A stretch of 64,000 bases of DNA from Dendrolimus kikuchii (taxonomy: Eukaryota > Arthropoda > Insecta > Lepidoptera > Lasiocampidae). A model generated the notes under the pieces. The model did no database searches. It had not been told where the DNA came from and saw only the letters and a list, made by a program, of their open reading frames with translations. This document shows positions 1 through 10,810 of this stretch, one piece after another (within the stretch, counting starts at the first letter, position 1; each line of letters begins with the position of its first letter). The DNA is taken from the NCBI GenBank assembly GCA_019925095.2, contig CM034397.1, forward strand, positions 7,211,763 through 7,275,762. The letters run 5' to 3'. The translations under genes and the position numbers were made by a program.

Positions 1-2131
1 CGATCTGAAAGAGTTAAATATGTAGATAGAGATATATTTACTCGTACTATTCACCACATACATTAGAATTCATTAGGTTAGGTACAGTAGTTATTAAGAA
101 AACTTTCGAAAGCCACACCGCTTTTGGCGATCTCATCTAAATAACTGATTAAAACCATGGAAAAACAGCTTACAGAAGTAAGTTATACATTTTATAGACA
201 TAGATATAGACAGGCCTTTTTTATCACTTCTTTTTTGGGGGCACGCTAATTCTCGAAAGTTTAAGTGTATAATTTTTTATTTGTATCTCCACTCCAAAAA
301 AACTATTAAAAAATTATTTTTTTAAGGTTACCAAAATTGTTTTCATGTTTCCGTTTATATGAATTTTTTTCGATATTTTCGAAATTTCCTTTAAGGGCGC
401 TGCATGCCCTCGCGTACCTCCACAAAAAAACCCCTGATATAGACAACACTTTATTGTTCACCAAAACAAAAATGCACAACAAGACAATAGTTATTTGGTA
501 AAAAAAGGCGACCTTATCCCTAAATGGGATGTCATACATTCCGTAGATGAAGTTTATGACTTATTTGTATTATAAGTATTTAGCAATTAATTACCCGATT
601 TGACCAAAAATATACTACTACTAAACTAGCGTGAGAATGAGTTTGTGACTGGAGCTATAAAATACAATAATTTAGTGAAGTCAGTTTACCGAGATGTAGT
701 GTATTAATTGCATCATTTAAAGTGGTTCGAATTTTTGCAACTTGTGCTGCTGTAACGCTGGAATAGTAACAGGGGATTATTACTAACAGAGTGTATTTAA
801 TGCAGCGAGCCACAATATAAATCACTATTGAAGTTGATTTCTGAAACACCAAAAAAATTTTTTTTTTAAATATGTTGTATTCAATAATAATAATCCAAGC
901 ACAATTATTAATAGAGTATTTTCTATTTGTAAGATTCACATCTTACGGGCATGCATCGACGAGGAAACAAATCTCGTGAGACTAAAGACTTCAAAAACCT
1001 GCGCTGGTCAATAAATAATTAATTGGTTTTTTGTGAATTTATTGACACATGCGTATTAGTTTTTTTAAGTTGTGCTATAAGTTTTTTGATTTTAAAGATC
1101 AAACTCAACGGCGCTTTTAACTACTATTAAAATATAGCACTGTATCTATGAAGGTAAGAAAAGACAGCTTACCATTGGAAGTGTTTCAGACGCTTCAATG
1201 ACTGACACTAACATCTTTAGCAACATTGTACTTGATAATCCGGCAGAAAATAGCATTACCAACATCTGAAAAATGATTTTTGTGATTTTAAATACGTGTT
1301 AATTTAACAATTTACAAAGTCAACTACTTTTGATAAAATAATTACCGGTAAATTCATAATGGAGTTCAATTGTTCAGAACACTTGTGCAGTAATTCGTAT
1401 ATTTTGTGCACTGAGCTAATATCTAGTAGTGCATTATTAGATAGTATTTCAATTTTATCCAATTTCATTTTTTTCATAGCTTTCTCATCTAGGCAAAATA
1501 ACTTCAAAACATGTGCTTTTACGATTTTTAATCTAATCAAAATAATTCTCATCATAGTGAAGAAAAATATTTGTTCGCCGTCGTGAGCAAGAGTCGACAT
1601 ATTGTAATAAAATAATATTTTGCCATATAAATCGTTCAGATAAATTTTTATAAGTACAAACTCTATTATACTGTACAAAATGCTTACTATCAACCAACAG
1701 AAGCTTCTGTAATCGGAATCTTTAACACCAATATTATTAGTAACATCCATCATGTCATCAATATTTCCAAGCGTGTCAAAGAAATTTCTAAACTTATTTT
1801 TCATCATTAAAATAGCGAAAAAAACTAAAAGAATAAATTCTACACCACTCGTATTCTGAACGACTTGGATAGTTGCACTTGCTATCTCTGGTGTACACAT
1901 ACTATATAATACAAAAACAGATATAACTATAGCATAGATATAAGTGAACCAGAGAATACATTTTCGTATTTTAAATAAGTAAAGACGGTTTATACAGAAA
2001 AGTGACTGTAGAATGATCAAATATCTGAATTGTCGTGCGATGTGCAAGCCTCTGTTATTGATGTAATTATTTTGCTTCGGTCTCACGAAGATCGGGGTAA
2101 CTTTTTGTGATATAGTTTTTATGCTAATCAT
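1..2131 (-). CDS. Gustatory receptor, 3' end cut by the window edge (GR gene 1)
   Basis: Seven-transmembrane insect gustatory receptor, expected in the dendrite membrane of taste neurons as a ligand-gated channel subunit (family knowledge). Exons read from splice sites: 2131-1346 (262 codons, phase 0, donor CCG|GTAATT), 1265-1173 (31 codons, phase 0), 840-690 (50 codons plus 1 base, phase 1), and 4-1, where an acceptor (ctctttcag) opens exon 4 at the very edge. The junction gives L-D-R, as in the neighbouring paralogue. Exon 1 begins with KVTPIFVRP and FRYLIILQSLFCINRLYLF and holds several hydrophobic segments plus the lepidopteran AHDGEQIFFF block. Exon 3 holds RCIKYTLLVIIPCYYSSVT. The final exon with TYhhhhhQF lies outside the window. 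No frame break is seen. The start is the first Met of the open frame and aligns with the paralogue. Ligand unknown. Confidence 0.92.
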
Positions 2132-2731
2132 TTTAAAAACTGATCACTACTAATATCAAATTTTACTCGAGAAGCTAAAATGTTCACGTGCTTTCAATAC
2201 AATAATAACACGTGCTTCTCTAATAACATGCTGTCACTAAAAACAATTCACGTATGACTAGTGTTTCCATTTGCTTTTATGTTCTGATCAATTTATAAAC
2301 TTACATCCATTGCTCATGTCATAGCTTGCCAGATAATCGATGCTTTCAAATTAATTCCATAACAATTTTAATCCATCATCATTATTACTCAAACAATTTA
2401 TTTGTTTGTTTTATGACATACATTGCTGATAATTTAATTAGTGATGATACAAGTATTCGAATAAACATATTTCGAAGAATTAATAGTTTAGTCATCTAAT
2501 TTGTTGTTGACCAAAATTGAACTATCAGATATTATAATTTTGATTACATATTGCTTTTAATTTGATATATACTTCTTATATATACTTATATATACTTCAC
2601 GTAGATATTTATATCAAATATGTAATAATGTCTTCAGTGCTTTATATACTGAAAAGCAGAGCAGTTTGTGTAAAATACATTAATATCATAAAAAATAGTT
2701 CGAGGTTTTTTTTAAAGAATCAAGTCGACTT
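2132..2731. other. Spacer between the two GR genes
   Basis: AT-rich spacer holding the promoter of GR gene 1 and the 3' flank of GR gene 2. Around 2560-2600 there are short tandem copies of a tatatactta motif. I see no gene or recognisable transposon. A promoter is expected here, but no core element stands out. Confidence 0.6.
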
Positions 2732-5100
2732 TTAATCAATAAATTTCGAAAACTGTAGGATAATTATAAGATATGTCATACAGAGATTCATATAACTCAA
2801 AGGCAGAGACATGTTGAGACTAATGTAAGTGCCAATGGTATATTCGAATTCATTTGCCTTTGTTAATTCGAAGAATGCTTTTACTTTGCGACGTTCTATG
2901 CGGTCTGAAACATAGATAAATAATTCTAATAACATTTTGTGTATATGTCTTTCGAGTAATTAATTTGTAGACTATAAAATAAAAAAATGGATAAGTGCGT
3001 GTTAGACTTCTCACAACGAAGGGTTTTATAATGACAACAGATGCCCATTGTTACTTTCACTTGACAACAGAACCGTGAAAAAGTCGTATTACAGAAAATA
3101 TCCTATACCTTAAAAACCTAGTAGCCCAATTTAATAGGTTGGGGAAAAAGTCTTTTCGCATATAGTATGTATGAACTTGTAATAAGATCTCTTTGGCTAT
3201 ACCATTTGTATCTGGCTGGTTTTGGTATCATAAAAAGTTTTAATTTTAAAGAAGACAATTCCAAATTCAAATTAGGAAAATGTGTGATTTTCATTTGTTT
3301 TTCTTATTGTTAAAATGAGTGAATCTAATGAAGAAATTCGATACATTTTAAAATTTTACTACAAAAAAGGTAAAAATGCAACACAAGCCGCGAAAAAAAA
3401 TTGCGATTTTTATGGACTTAATGCAGTATTTGTGAGAGTAGCGCAAATTTGTTTTAAGCGTTTTCAATCCGAAAATTTTGATATCAAAGATGCACGTCGC
3501 TCTGGTCGCCCTGTTACGGACAAAATTGAAGCCATTTTTGAAAAAGTGGAGCTAGATCGGCATATTAGTAGTTACGATGTAGCTGAAGAACTGGGAATTG
3601 ACCACAAACCGGTTTTGGCGCATTTGAAAAAAGCTGGGTACATAAAAAAACTCGATATTTGGGTGCCTCATGAGCTCACTGAAAGAAACCTAATGAACCG
3701 TGTACTCATTTGTGATTGTTTATTAAGACGTAATGAAACCGAACCATTTTTGAAGAAGCTGATAACTGGTGATGAAAAGTGGATCACGTACGACAAGAAC
3801 GTGCGAAAAAGATCGTGGTCCAAGGCCGGTCAGGCTTCACAGACTGTGGCGATACCCGGGTTAACTCGCAACAAGGTGATGCTGTGTGTATGGTGGGATT
3901 GGAAGGGCATTATTCATTATGAGTTGTTACCGCCAGGCAGGACCATCGATTTTGAACTGTACTGCGAACAACTGATAAGATTTAAGCAAAAAGTTGAGAG
4001 AAAGCGGCCGGAATTAATCAACAGAAGAGATGTGGTTTGTCACCATGATAACGCTAGACCTCACACATCTTTAGCCACTCATCAAAAATTACGAGAGTTT
4101 GGCTGGGAGGTGTTAATGCATCCGCCGTATAGTCCTGTCCTTGCACCTTCAGATTTTCACCTGTTTCGGTCTCTACAGAATTCCTTAGGCAGTTTCAGGT
4201 TAACATCACAAGAGGACTGCCAAAACCACTTGTCGCAGTTTTTTGATCAGAAGCCCCAAAATTTTTATACCAATGGGATCACGTCCCTACCTACAAGATG
4301 GCAAAAAGTTATCCAACAAAATGGCACCTACATACTTTAGTCAAATGTAAATAAACTTTATAAATAAATCTTTCGAATTTTTATTTAAAATGCGAAGAAT
4401 GTTTTTCCCATACTACATATCACATACTACTATATATACATACTATATGCGAAAAGACTTTTTCCCCAACCTATTAGATGGAAGAGATCGCTTTAAGTTG
4501 TAAGGCCGCCTATTATTCTGACAAATATTGTAACTAAAATTTTGTGTCTGTTATTTTGGTGTGTTAAGCGTTATATATCTATTTAGCTATGTGCTTACCA
4601 AATTTTTCATTTCTCGTTTATATTTATGGAGGGTATTCCCATTTTTTTCGTAATTATATTCACTAGACGATTCCGTATTAGCGAAATTTGAATAGTCTGA
4701 ATAAAATGACTGTAGCACATAAATAAACAGTCAGACAAATCAATAGAAATAACGAAATTATAGGGGTTACGTTTTATAACGAACGGTATTCTTAACTTTA
4801 AATTAGTTTAATTTGGAAAGCTATACTATTTTTTTTCTACTACAAGCTGCTGTTAGAAACTATATACCCAGTGGAATTGTATTGATAACATTATGGAGTG
4901 TACTCCGAATTATTGATGCTTGTGCACGTGTTATGCTTGAGTAGTAACATGGGACGACCACAAGAATCGTATATTTTAGACATCGGATCAGAACATACAA
5001 CGTTGATGAAATTAGAATCTGAAACAAAATGTGCCAAAAATATTTTATAGTGTCATCCACTTAACGATAAAAATAGTTGAAGCCTACTTGCAATCTATAA

Positions 5101-5151
<51 letters not shown>

Positions 5152-7456
5152 CTAATTTAAAAGATCTGCTGCCTCTTCTCCTTAATATCAATAACACGTT
5201 GCGAAGCGGTGGACATAGAATAGGAAGTAAATTTAAATTTTTACTTATATGTATGACCTTCAAAAAGTGTTCTCCAGTGGAACTTATTTAGAATAAAAAC
5301 ATTTGAATTTGAAAGTCACAGATCCTTAGTCCCATTTGCAGTTCACCCCCATAGCCCAGTACTTTTTGTTCTTAATTCCTACAATAGTCCTACATTGACT
5401 GGAGCCTGTTCTTGGGTGCATTTTTATATGGTGTAGACAGGGATAATGACCGGTTAGTATCACTCTACGTCTTGGCCTTCCTATGGCCCCACGCAAGGTC
5501 TCCAAAAATCTGGGCCTATGGTTCGTGGTCTTCAGAGACATACAAACATAGTCTAAAAGTGAAAAAAAATAATCAAATATCAATAAACATCTGATCGAAC
5601 TGAGGCTAAATTCATGCAGGATGCGGGTTGGGTAGGAGTCGCTTCGTTTACGACAACTAACACATTGAAATTGTGCGAATGCAAGTAACATTCTTCCTTT
5701 TATTGCGAAGATGGCAAACAGGTATACGGGCTGTCTTATAGAAAATGACTATTGTCACCTACAGATGCTTGAAACACCAAGGGCGAAGCTAATGTGTTGC
5801 TTAGCCTTTAAGGTGGAATACAAAGGATGAGATAAACGGATCAAACAGTAGGAATGGGAAAAATTCTTCAATCGGGACATTCTGTCGTTCGAGAACCTTT
5901 AACGTGACATCACGAGAAATAATCAAAAGTGGTTAGGTTTTTTTAAATAAACAAGCTGAGGCTACGGCAAAAATCTTCGAACTTGGCTGAAGTTTCTTAA
6001 AGTTAACGTATTCAAATTTAAACACAAATTATACTAAGCATATAGTAGTATATATGGCAATTTACTTACAGCTGAAGGTATTTCAGTCTTGATTAGAATT
6101 TTTGTTATTAAAACTTTTAAGAGCATTACTGTAGACAATCCCGAAGCGGTGATAGTTACTAACATCTGAAAGAAAATATAGCGCAATACTAAATACTAAA
6201 GGCCCATGAACGTCACACCTTGGTCCTCATCGTTTCAAGAGAATAAATGCTATACCAGGCGCGATTGTTGACTGTAAGGTGGACTGAGAGATTTTAAACA
6301 GCAGTAAATTCGTTGCACTAGTTTCCTTAATATCCTTCATCGTTAGCACGTGCTAGTTGTAACAATTTACAGTGTACACGTCAGACCAATAAAACTATCT
6401 AGGCGCTGGATGATCTTGACCAAGATTCGGCCTGATCATTTTGTCCCTGTTTCTTTAAGGAGACAACGGTGCATGTCGAGGTGTTTCTCCTTAGTAGATC
6501 ACTATACTGCGTCAGATCTCAAGTTGGCGAACAGGGTATATTTCGAATTAATCTTGTTCGTCAATATTTATATTCGTCTAACGTTATCTGTTATCCATTA
6601 GATTATTCTCAACATCTTTTCGTGCTCCTAAATATTAAACAAATTACTTAAATGATCAACTTACAGTATTTTTCATCACACAGTTTAACTCTTCAGAACA
6701 ATTATGCAGTAATTCATACGCTCTATGTAACGAGGTAACATCAAGTAGGATCTTCTTCGAAAGATTTTCAATTTTCTTCGACTCCTTTTTATCTTGATTC
6801 GATTTAGACATAAAACGTAATTTCCAAACGTGTACTTTAAGTATCCTAAGTCTTATATAAATCGATCGGATAAGCATATAGAAAAAAAATTGTTCATTAT
6901 CATGTGCAAAAGTTAGGACGTAATAAAATGCAATTCTTAAATGATAGTTGGCTTCAAATTGCATTTTTATTAAGAAATATTCGCAGAAGTTGATAATTAA
7001 AGTGACAAGTATCCAGAATAACATTTTAGTAACTGAAGTGGTATGGGAAATATCTTCAAATATATTTAGCTGTTCATCGTAAGTGCCCATTTTGTGGAAA
7101 ACAGACATAGCGTTCCTTTTCTTCGTGAAAAGAGCAAGATACGCAAGAAATATATATTCTATGACAATAGTGTTTGTGATAACATCATAGAAGGTGCTCA
7201 CAGATCCGCCAAGAAAATTTTGATACAACAAAAATATTACTAATACTAGTACGTATATGTAGAATAACAAAATAATGAGTTTCGATGGTTGAAACAGATA
7301 AACACGGTTAATTCCCAGCAAAGCTTCTAAGGCGATTAAAAATCGATATTGTTTGATTATTTTTGATCCTTTATATTGAGTTTCATTTAGAACATTGGAT
7401 GGTCGCACTTGTATCGGCGTCATTTTACTCGTGAAGATAGTAGGAAGTGACTTCAT
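2732..7456 (-). CDS. Gustatory receptor, complete four-exon gene (GR gene 2)
   Basis: Insect gustatory receptor, 403 aa, normal family length. Exons: 7456-6665 (264 codons, phase 0, donor ACT|GTAAGT), 6165-6070 (32 codons, phase 0), 5018-4868 (50 codons plus 1 base), 2904-2732. All introns are GT-AG and every exon joins in frame. Exon 1 has KMTPIQVRP, QYRFLIALEALLGINRVYLF and AHDNEQFFFYMLIRSIYIRL. Exon 2 reads LVTITASGLSTVMLLKVLI. Exon 3 has RCLKYTILVVVPCYYSSIT. Exon 4 has ERRKVKAFFELT, NMSLPLSYMNLC and the GR signature TYLIIILQF at about residues 390-398, then stop. It lies 0.6 kb upstream of a same-strand paralogue, a tandem array typical of this family. Intron 3 (4867-2905) holds a mariner and intron 2 holds LINE debris. 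The lineage resembles the fast-evolving, so-called bitter GRs of Lepidoptera; the ligand cannot be inferred. Confidence 0.94.
3137..4471 (+). mobile_element. Mariner DNA transposon, apparently intact, in GR intron 3
   Basis: 1335-bp element bounded by TA duplications (3135-3136 and 4472-4473). Its terminal inverted repeats start GGTTGGGGAAAAAGTC and match perfectly over about 35 bp. It encodes an uninterrupted transposase on the plus strand and sits antisense inside intron 3 of the minus-strand gustatory receptor gene. Perfect termini and an open frame suggest recent insertion. Size and structure are standard for Tc1/mariner-superfamily mariners. Confidence 0.96.
3315..4340 (+). CDS. Mariner transposase (D,D34D)
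   Basis: 341-aa transposase, the usual mariner length. It binds the terminal repeats and performs cut-and-paste transposition at TA sites. The N-terminal half is the paired-type helix-turn-helix DNA-binding region (about 1-110), followed by the linker motif WVPHELTERN (116-125). Catalytic aspartates are D153 in TGDEKW, D245 in HHDNARPH and D280 in LAPSDFHLF. There are 34 residues between the second and third, which defines mariner proper. No stop or frameshift. The usual YSPDLAPSD motif reads YSPVLAPSD, so one conserved non-catalytic aspartate is replaced by valine. The start is the first Met of the frame, about 180 bp inside the left terminal repeat. Whether it is active cannot be told from sequence. 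Confidence 0.96.
   Translation: MSESNEEIRYILKFYYKKGKNATQAAKKNCDFYGLNAVFVRVAQICFKRFQSENFDIKDARRSGRPVTDKIEAIFEKVELDRHISSYDVAEELGIDHKPVLAHLKKAGYIKKLDIWVPHELTERNLMNRVLICDCLLRRNETEPFLKKLITGDEKWITYDKNVRKRSWSKAGQASQTVAIPGLTRNKVMLCVWWDWKGIIHYELLPPGRTIDFELYCEQLIRFKQKVERKRPELINRRDVVCHHDNARPHTSLATHQKLREFGWEVLMHPPYSPVLAPSDFHLFRSLQNSLGSFRLTSQEDCQNHLSQFFDQKPQNFYTNGITSLPTRWQKVIQQNGTYIL
4474..4865. other. Remainder of GR gene 2 intron 3
   Basis: Intron sequence between the mariner right end and exon 3. AT-rich; I recognise no gene or repeat in it. Confidence 0.6.
5100..5158. repeat. (TA)n microsatellite in GR gene 2 intron 2
   Basis: Nearly uninterrupted run of alternating T and A over about 58 bp, directly before a LINE-tail repeat. 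Confidence 0.97.
5161..5315 (+). repeat. Family K: LINE 3'-end fragment
   Basis: Shares cttctcc, acacgttgcgaagcggt, gttctccagtgga and a tail of tttgaatttgaa with copies at 43550-43665, 38510-38580 (part), 26020-26140 (part), 32030-32130 (part) and 62390-63080 (interrupted). The tail form suits the 3' UTR of a jockey-type LINE; the class is inference. Confidence 0.7.
5328..5560 (+). repeat. Family A interspersed repeat, partial copy
   Basis: Right-hand part of the repeat also at 12225-12848 (minus), 36388-36915 (minus) and, interrupted, 28885-31264 (plus). Shared blocks include gtgtagacagggataat, ttggccttcctatggcccc and the end block cgtggtcttcagagacatac. Lies in GR gene 2 intron 2. No known family assigned. 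Confidence 0.75.
5690..5860 (+). repeat. Family J fragment (decayed)
   Basis: Blocks such as ggcaaacaggtatacgg and gggcgaagctaatgtgttgc match the family J repeat at 23020-23245 and 57990-58155. Strongly diverged. Intron 2 of GR gene 2. Confidence 0.5.
6169..6662. other. GR gene 2 intron 1
   Basis: The sequence between exon 2 and exon 1 carries no recognised element. Short open frames here have no family resemblance and are treated as chance. Confidence 0.5.
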
Positions 7457-7788
7457 TTTTATAACAGCTCTACAGATGTCTTGTTATCTTGGACGTCGTT
7501 GTAAGACTAAGTACCACGTTTAAGTATAGTTTAAGTGATTGAATTAAGTTGGAGTGAAAAATGTTTGATTTAGAAATGAATCAACATTACTTACTAAATA
7601 TGTTTGCATAATGTTAACGTTCTGATTTCCTAAATTACGTTTTTAATTAAATGTCAATCATTCGAATATTTTTTATCATGTTTATTTAAGGAGTAGAGTT
7701 TGCCCCCGCTGCTACTCTGCGTCTCAAGACCTAGGCAGCAGCTTTATTTTACTTACATAAAAACTTAATTCGGCTTTATACATAATAT
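7457..7788. other. Upstream flank of GR gene 2
   Basis: Would contain the GR gene 2 promoter, reading leftward. No core promoter element is convincing and no gene is seen. Confidence 0.5.
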
Positions 7789-8438
7789 AACTAGCTGTAC
7801 CCGGCAGATGTTGTCCTGCCCTTAGAATTAAAAATCTAGAACCCGATTGCAGCGACATTTACCGAGACCAATAGTTAATTTAAACCATTCTCGAATCCAC
7901 TTTAATAAAAACAAACAAAATCACCAAAATAGGTCCCACCGTTTAGGAAGATTTTAGCGGTGCCACCTACCGGTAGATCTATAATCTTAACCATCCCGGG
8001 ATCCAATTGAACACACACAAAAATAATTTCACCTAAATATTGGAACCCGATTACAGCTAAATTAATTATTTTACATGTATTTTATTAATAAAATAACTCC
8101 GATCGAAGCATCGGTTTAAAACGATATTTAGTTTTTTTACATCCTCTTTGACGATATTTGAAGCACGCATTCTGTCAACTCTATGTCAAACATCATATAG
8201 TTACATTAAAACAGTTTATATTGTTCAAAGCGCTAAGGTTAGATTAGAAATAATTTTATACTGTGGTTAAGTATTCTTAAATTTTCTAATTATCCGCGCA
8301 ATTTTCTTAATTTTTTCTTTCATAAGAACCTTCTCCTGACAATAAACACAACAAGAATTAGCGAAATCGGTCCAGCCGTTCACGCGTGATGGCGTGACCA
8401 AGGAAAATAGCGATTCATTTTTATATATGTAGATAAAA
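7788..8438 (+). repeat. Family O: decayed RTE-like retroelement or its non-autonomous relative
   Basis: Begins ctagctgtacccggcagatg and contains the phrase tcggtccagccgttcacgcg near its end, then tttatatatgtagat. Related copies at 52605-52815 (plus) and 27900-28290 (minus). Such tails are widespread in Lepidoptera; no coding remains. Confidence 0.6.
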
Positions 8439-9018
8439 AATTAAGTCCATATAGTCTAGACAACTGTCCAGCAAAACAGAAGTGAATTGAAGCCAACCTG
8501 ATTTGAAGTAATACAACGAATGACATGTTGCTTATGGCAACGTAAGTATTTGTGTAGTGAATTGGAAAACTGCGATCCCAGCGCCAACTATTTAGCTAAT
8601 CTGTCTATTTTATGGAAACGACATTATTTATCGGGTTATAAAGAGTATCCTAAGTGTCGATTCGGGTTATAAGCCACCTCTGTGTTGAATTTCATTTATA
8701 TACGTGTTCAGTAGTTTTCAAAAAGGATGTGACCGCAGCGCTATCTTTTTCGATATTTTCGTCTATGCCGCGGAAACAACGTCATTTGTCGGGATAAACA
8801 GTATCCTAAGTGACGCCGCGGGATATGAGCTTGTTGAGTTTCATTTAAATCTATTTACTAGTTTTCATCTTATGCTCTAACAGACAGACAGATAAAAAGT
8901 CTAAAATTTGTCTTGTAATCTGCCAAGTCTGAATTAGCCCCCTGATTTTTTTTCACATATTTAAACGCATTGTACAAGCTCGAACAATTTACAGATTTAT
9001 TATAATATAGATAGATTT
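8438..9018 (+). repeat. Family C repeat, long copy
   Basis: Shares agcaaaacag, gcagccaacctgatttgaagta, tcgggataaacagtatcc and the tail attagccccctgatttttt with 18687-19230 (plus), 14937-15192 (minus), 15244-15365 (plus) and 19305-19475 (minus). Non-coding; class uncertain, RTE-like tail. Confidence 0.75.
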
Positions 9019-9164
9019 ATTTTATCTATGAAGCGTGTTTCTGTTATACGTTTCTGATTACTGCATTAGAATATCCACAATGAATTCTAACAACATATGT
9101 TATTATAATTCATTGAATGAATGAATGGGCGGACTTCACATACGGCGTCTCAAGGTCATTTGGA

Positions 9165-9325
9165 TGGTGGTGTTAAAGATTTAGGCCGTTTATCGCAGAT
9201 ATGGCGATGGGTGTACGGCGTTATTTGAGATGCGACATTGTTAATGACGTTAAATATTGACAGATGACGCATGTATACACACTAATATGGCTATGCCTTA
9301 AAGGCGTTATTTTTAACGCTTCACA
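9165..9325 (+). repeat. Family I MITE-like repeat
   Basis: Matches the reverse complement of 45495-45665, for example gagatgcga then gttaatgac then taatatggctatgc. The ends are roughly inverted (gtcgtttacgc type), as in a non-autonomous DNA transposon. Confidence 0.6.
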
Positions 9326-9339
9326 TAACACACATTCGG

Positions 9340-9445
9340 CCACAGCCAAACGGTCTTATTCATATTGAGTTAAAGTTTGTAGGCTTTAAGGTTCTTACAG
9401 ATCCCGTACAAACCTACTCTAACTTGATATGAATAAGTCTGTGGT
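9340..9445. repeat. Hairpin MITE-like element
   Basis: Imperfect inverted repeat: cttattcatattgagttaaa on the left faces ttgatatgaataag on the right, flanked by ccacag and ctgtgg. A half copy lies at 56433-56490. Confidence 0.65.
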
Positions 9446-9914
9446 CTAGTCTTAATCGCTAATTTAGAAACCTTCTCGATGAATATAGTAAAGTCTTCTA
9501 CTTTTACAAGACAACTACATTCATTGATGTGCATACTTACTGCGTAAATGTATTACGATTTTATTCTGAACACAAAATACAATTTCCTAACAACGTGAAC
9601 TAACTAAAGAAATGATTGATGGATTATGCCGGGTGGGGATTTATAAAGCTGACAGTGTGTGGGATTAACCTTGGCTCCTATTATATCAAAATAGGTAAGA
9701 TTGATAGTCGGTTTCGTATGAAAGATAGACGTGGCTGTCTAAATATCGTATATGTTCTAGTACTGGGATCTAATTTGCTATTACAATCTCATCAAAATCG
9801 CTGAACACTATCGTCTCGATCGTAGGTTTGCCTGGTTTCTGTATTCTGTTAATTCCAATGGAGTGCCAGTGGCACACCATTCTTTATAAATAATTAATAA
9901 TATTAATAAGTGAA

Positions 9915-10125
9915 AAATCGCGAAATAAATGTTCCATATTTTTGCTTTTTAATATTCATTTCACCTAACGCCATTTCTGCTAATGGTAATAATATTTTTT
10001 TCTACTATCATTCGGCCGCGACAGTATCTAGAAAATATTGTGGATTTAATAGAATGCGAATTTTTGACACTATCTTGCAACTTGTCTGTGGAATCCTAAA
10101 ATCGAAAATATTCACAGAAATTGCA
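9915..10125 (-). repeat. Family F MITE, decayed fragment
   Basis: Blocks tgtggatttaatag and tttttgacactatc match the reverse complement of the family F element at 34146-34491. An open frame over this stretch is not considered a gene. Confidence 0.55.
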
Positions 10126-10737
10126 CCGCTTAACATAAATCTACAATGAGATTCAATCAGCTATATTTTACAACTAAAACTTCGAAAATTAGTTAGAAAT
10201 TTATAAGGAAATTCAACTTCGTTTTTGTTTCAGAGCATAAACACAATTTTTGCATTAAACTTGAAAAAGATTTATCTTTGTAGCGCATTCGTGAACAATA
10301 ATGGACAGGAAAAAGCGAATCCCTGTTGCTCGAAGACTTCGGTGGATGAATAATAAAGATTTTATGAATATATTACCATGTTCAATGAAGTTATTAAATG
10401 TATTGGCACGAGTTGCTATGTTACAGCATTATAAATGTATTGATGTTTGTACGTAAATACTATATAATTACAATACAGCGACCCCTGTGTACCTTTAGAG
10501 TTGAATAATCTATTTCAACCAGGAATGTGCGGACATACTTTGGACAGGTCAAAACGCTACCAAAATACTTATAGATTGTAGCAATAGGTGAGCAGGCCTT
10601 TTCTCGTTATAATTATGTAGTGTCAAACGGCTTATTCTGATTGGCACTACTTCTCTAATGATGCCGTTAAATAAAATAATACAAGTAAGTATATCATTCA
10701 AATTATGCGATATATCAAACCTATACTAGTTCAATGT

Positions 10738-10810
10738 CCTGGTGGGTCAATAGCTAAAGCACCCGCATCCTTTACTAGTGGGGTGAGTTTCAATTCTGGT
10801 AGAATATGCA
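10738..10810 (+). repeat. Possible tRNA-derived SINE head, decayed
   Basis: The run gtgggtcaatagctaaagc resembles a pol III A box region, and gagtttcaattctgg about 35 bases on resembles a worn B box. Not a functional tRNA. Confidence 0.35.

Noticed and set aside
306..539. 77-codon minus-strand frame near GR gene 1, considered as its missing last exon
   Set aside because: No ERRKVKAFF or TYhhhhhQF pattern and no acceptor of the right phase; the real last exon starts at position 4.
1359..1586. Plus-strand frame of 75 codons
   Set aside because: Antisense shadow of GR gene 1 exon 1.
5326..5691. 121-codon minus-strand frame and the plus-strand frame inside it
   Set aside because: Lies over a family A repeat within an intron; the residues match no family.
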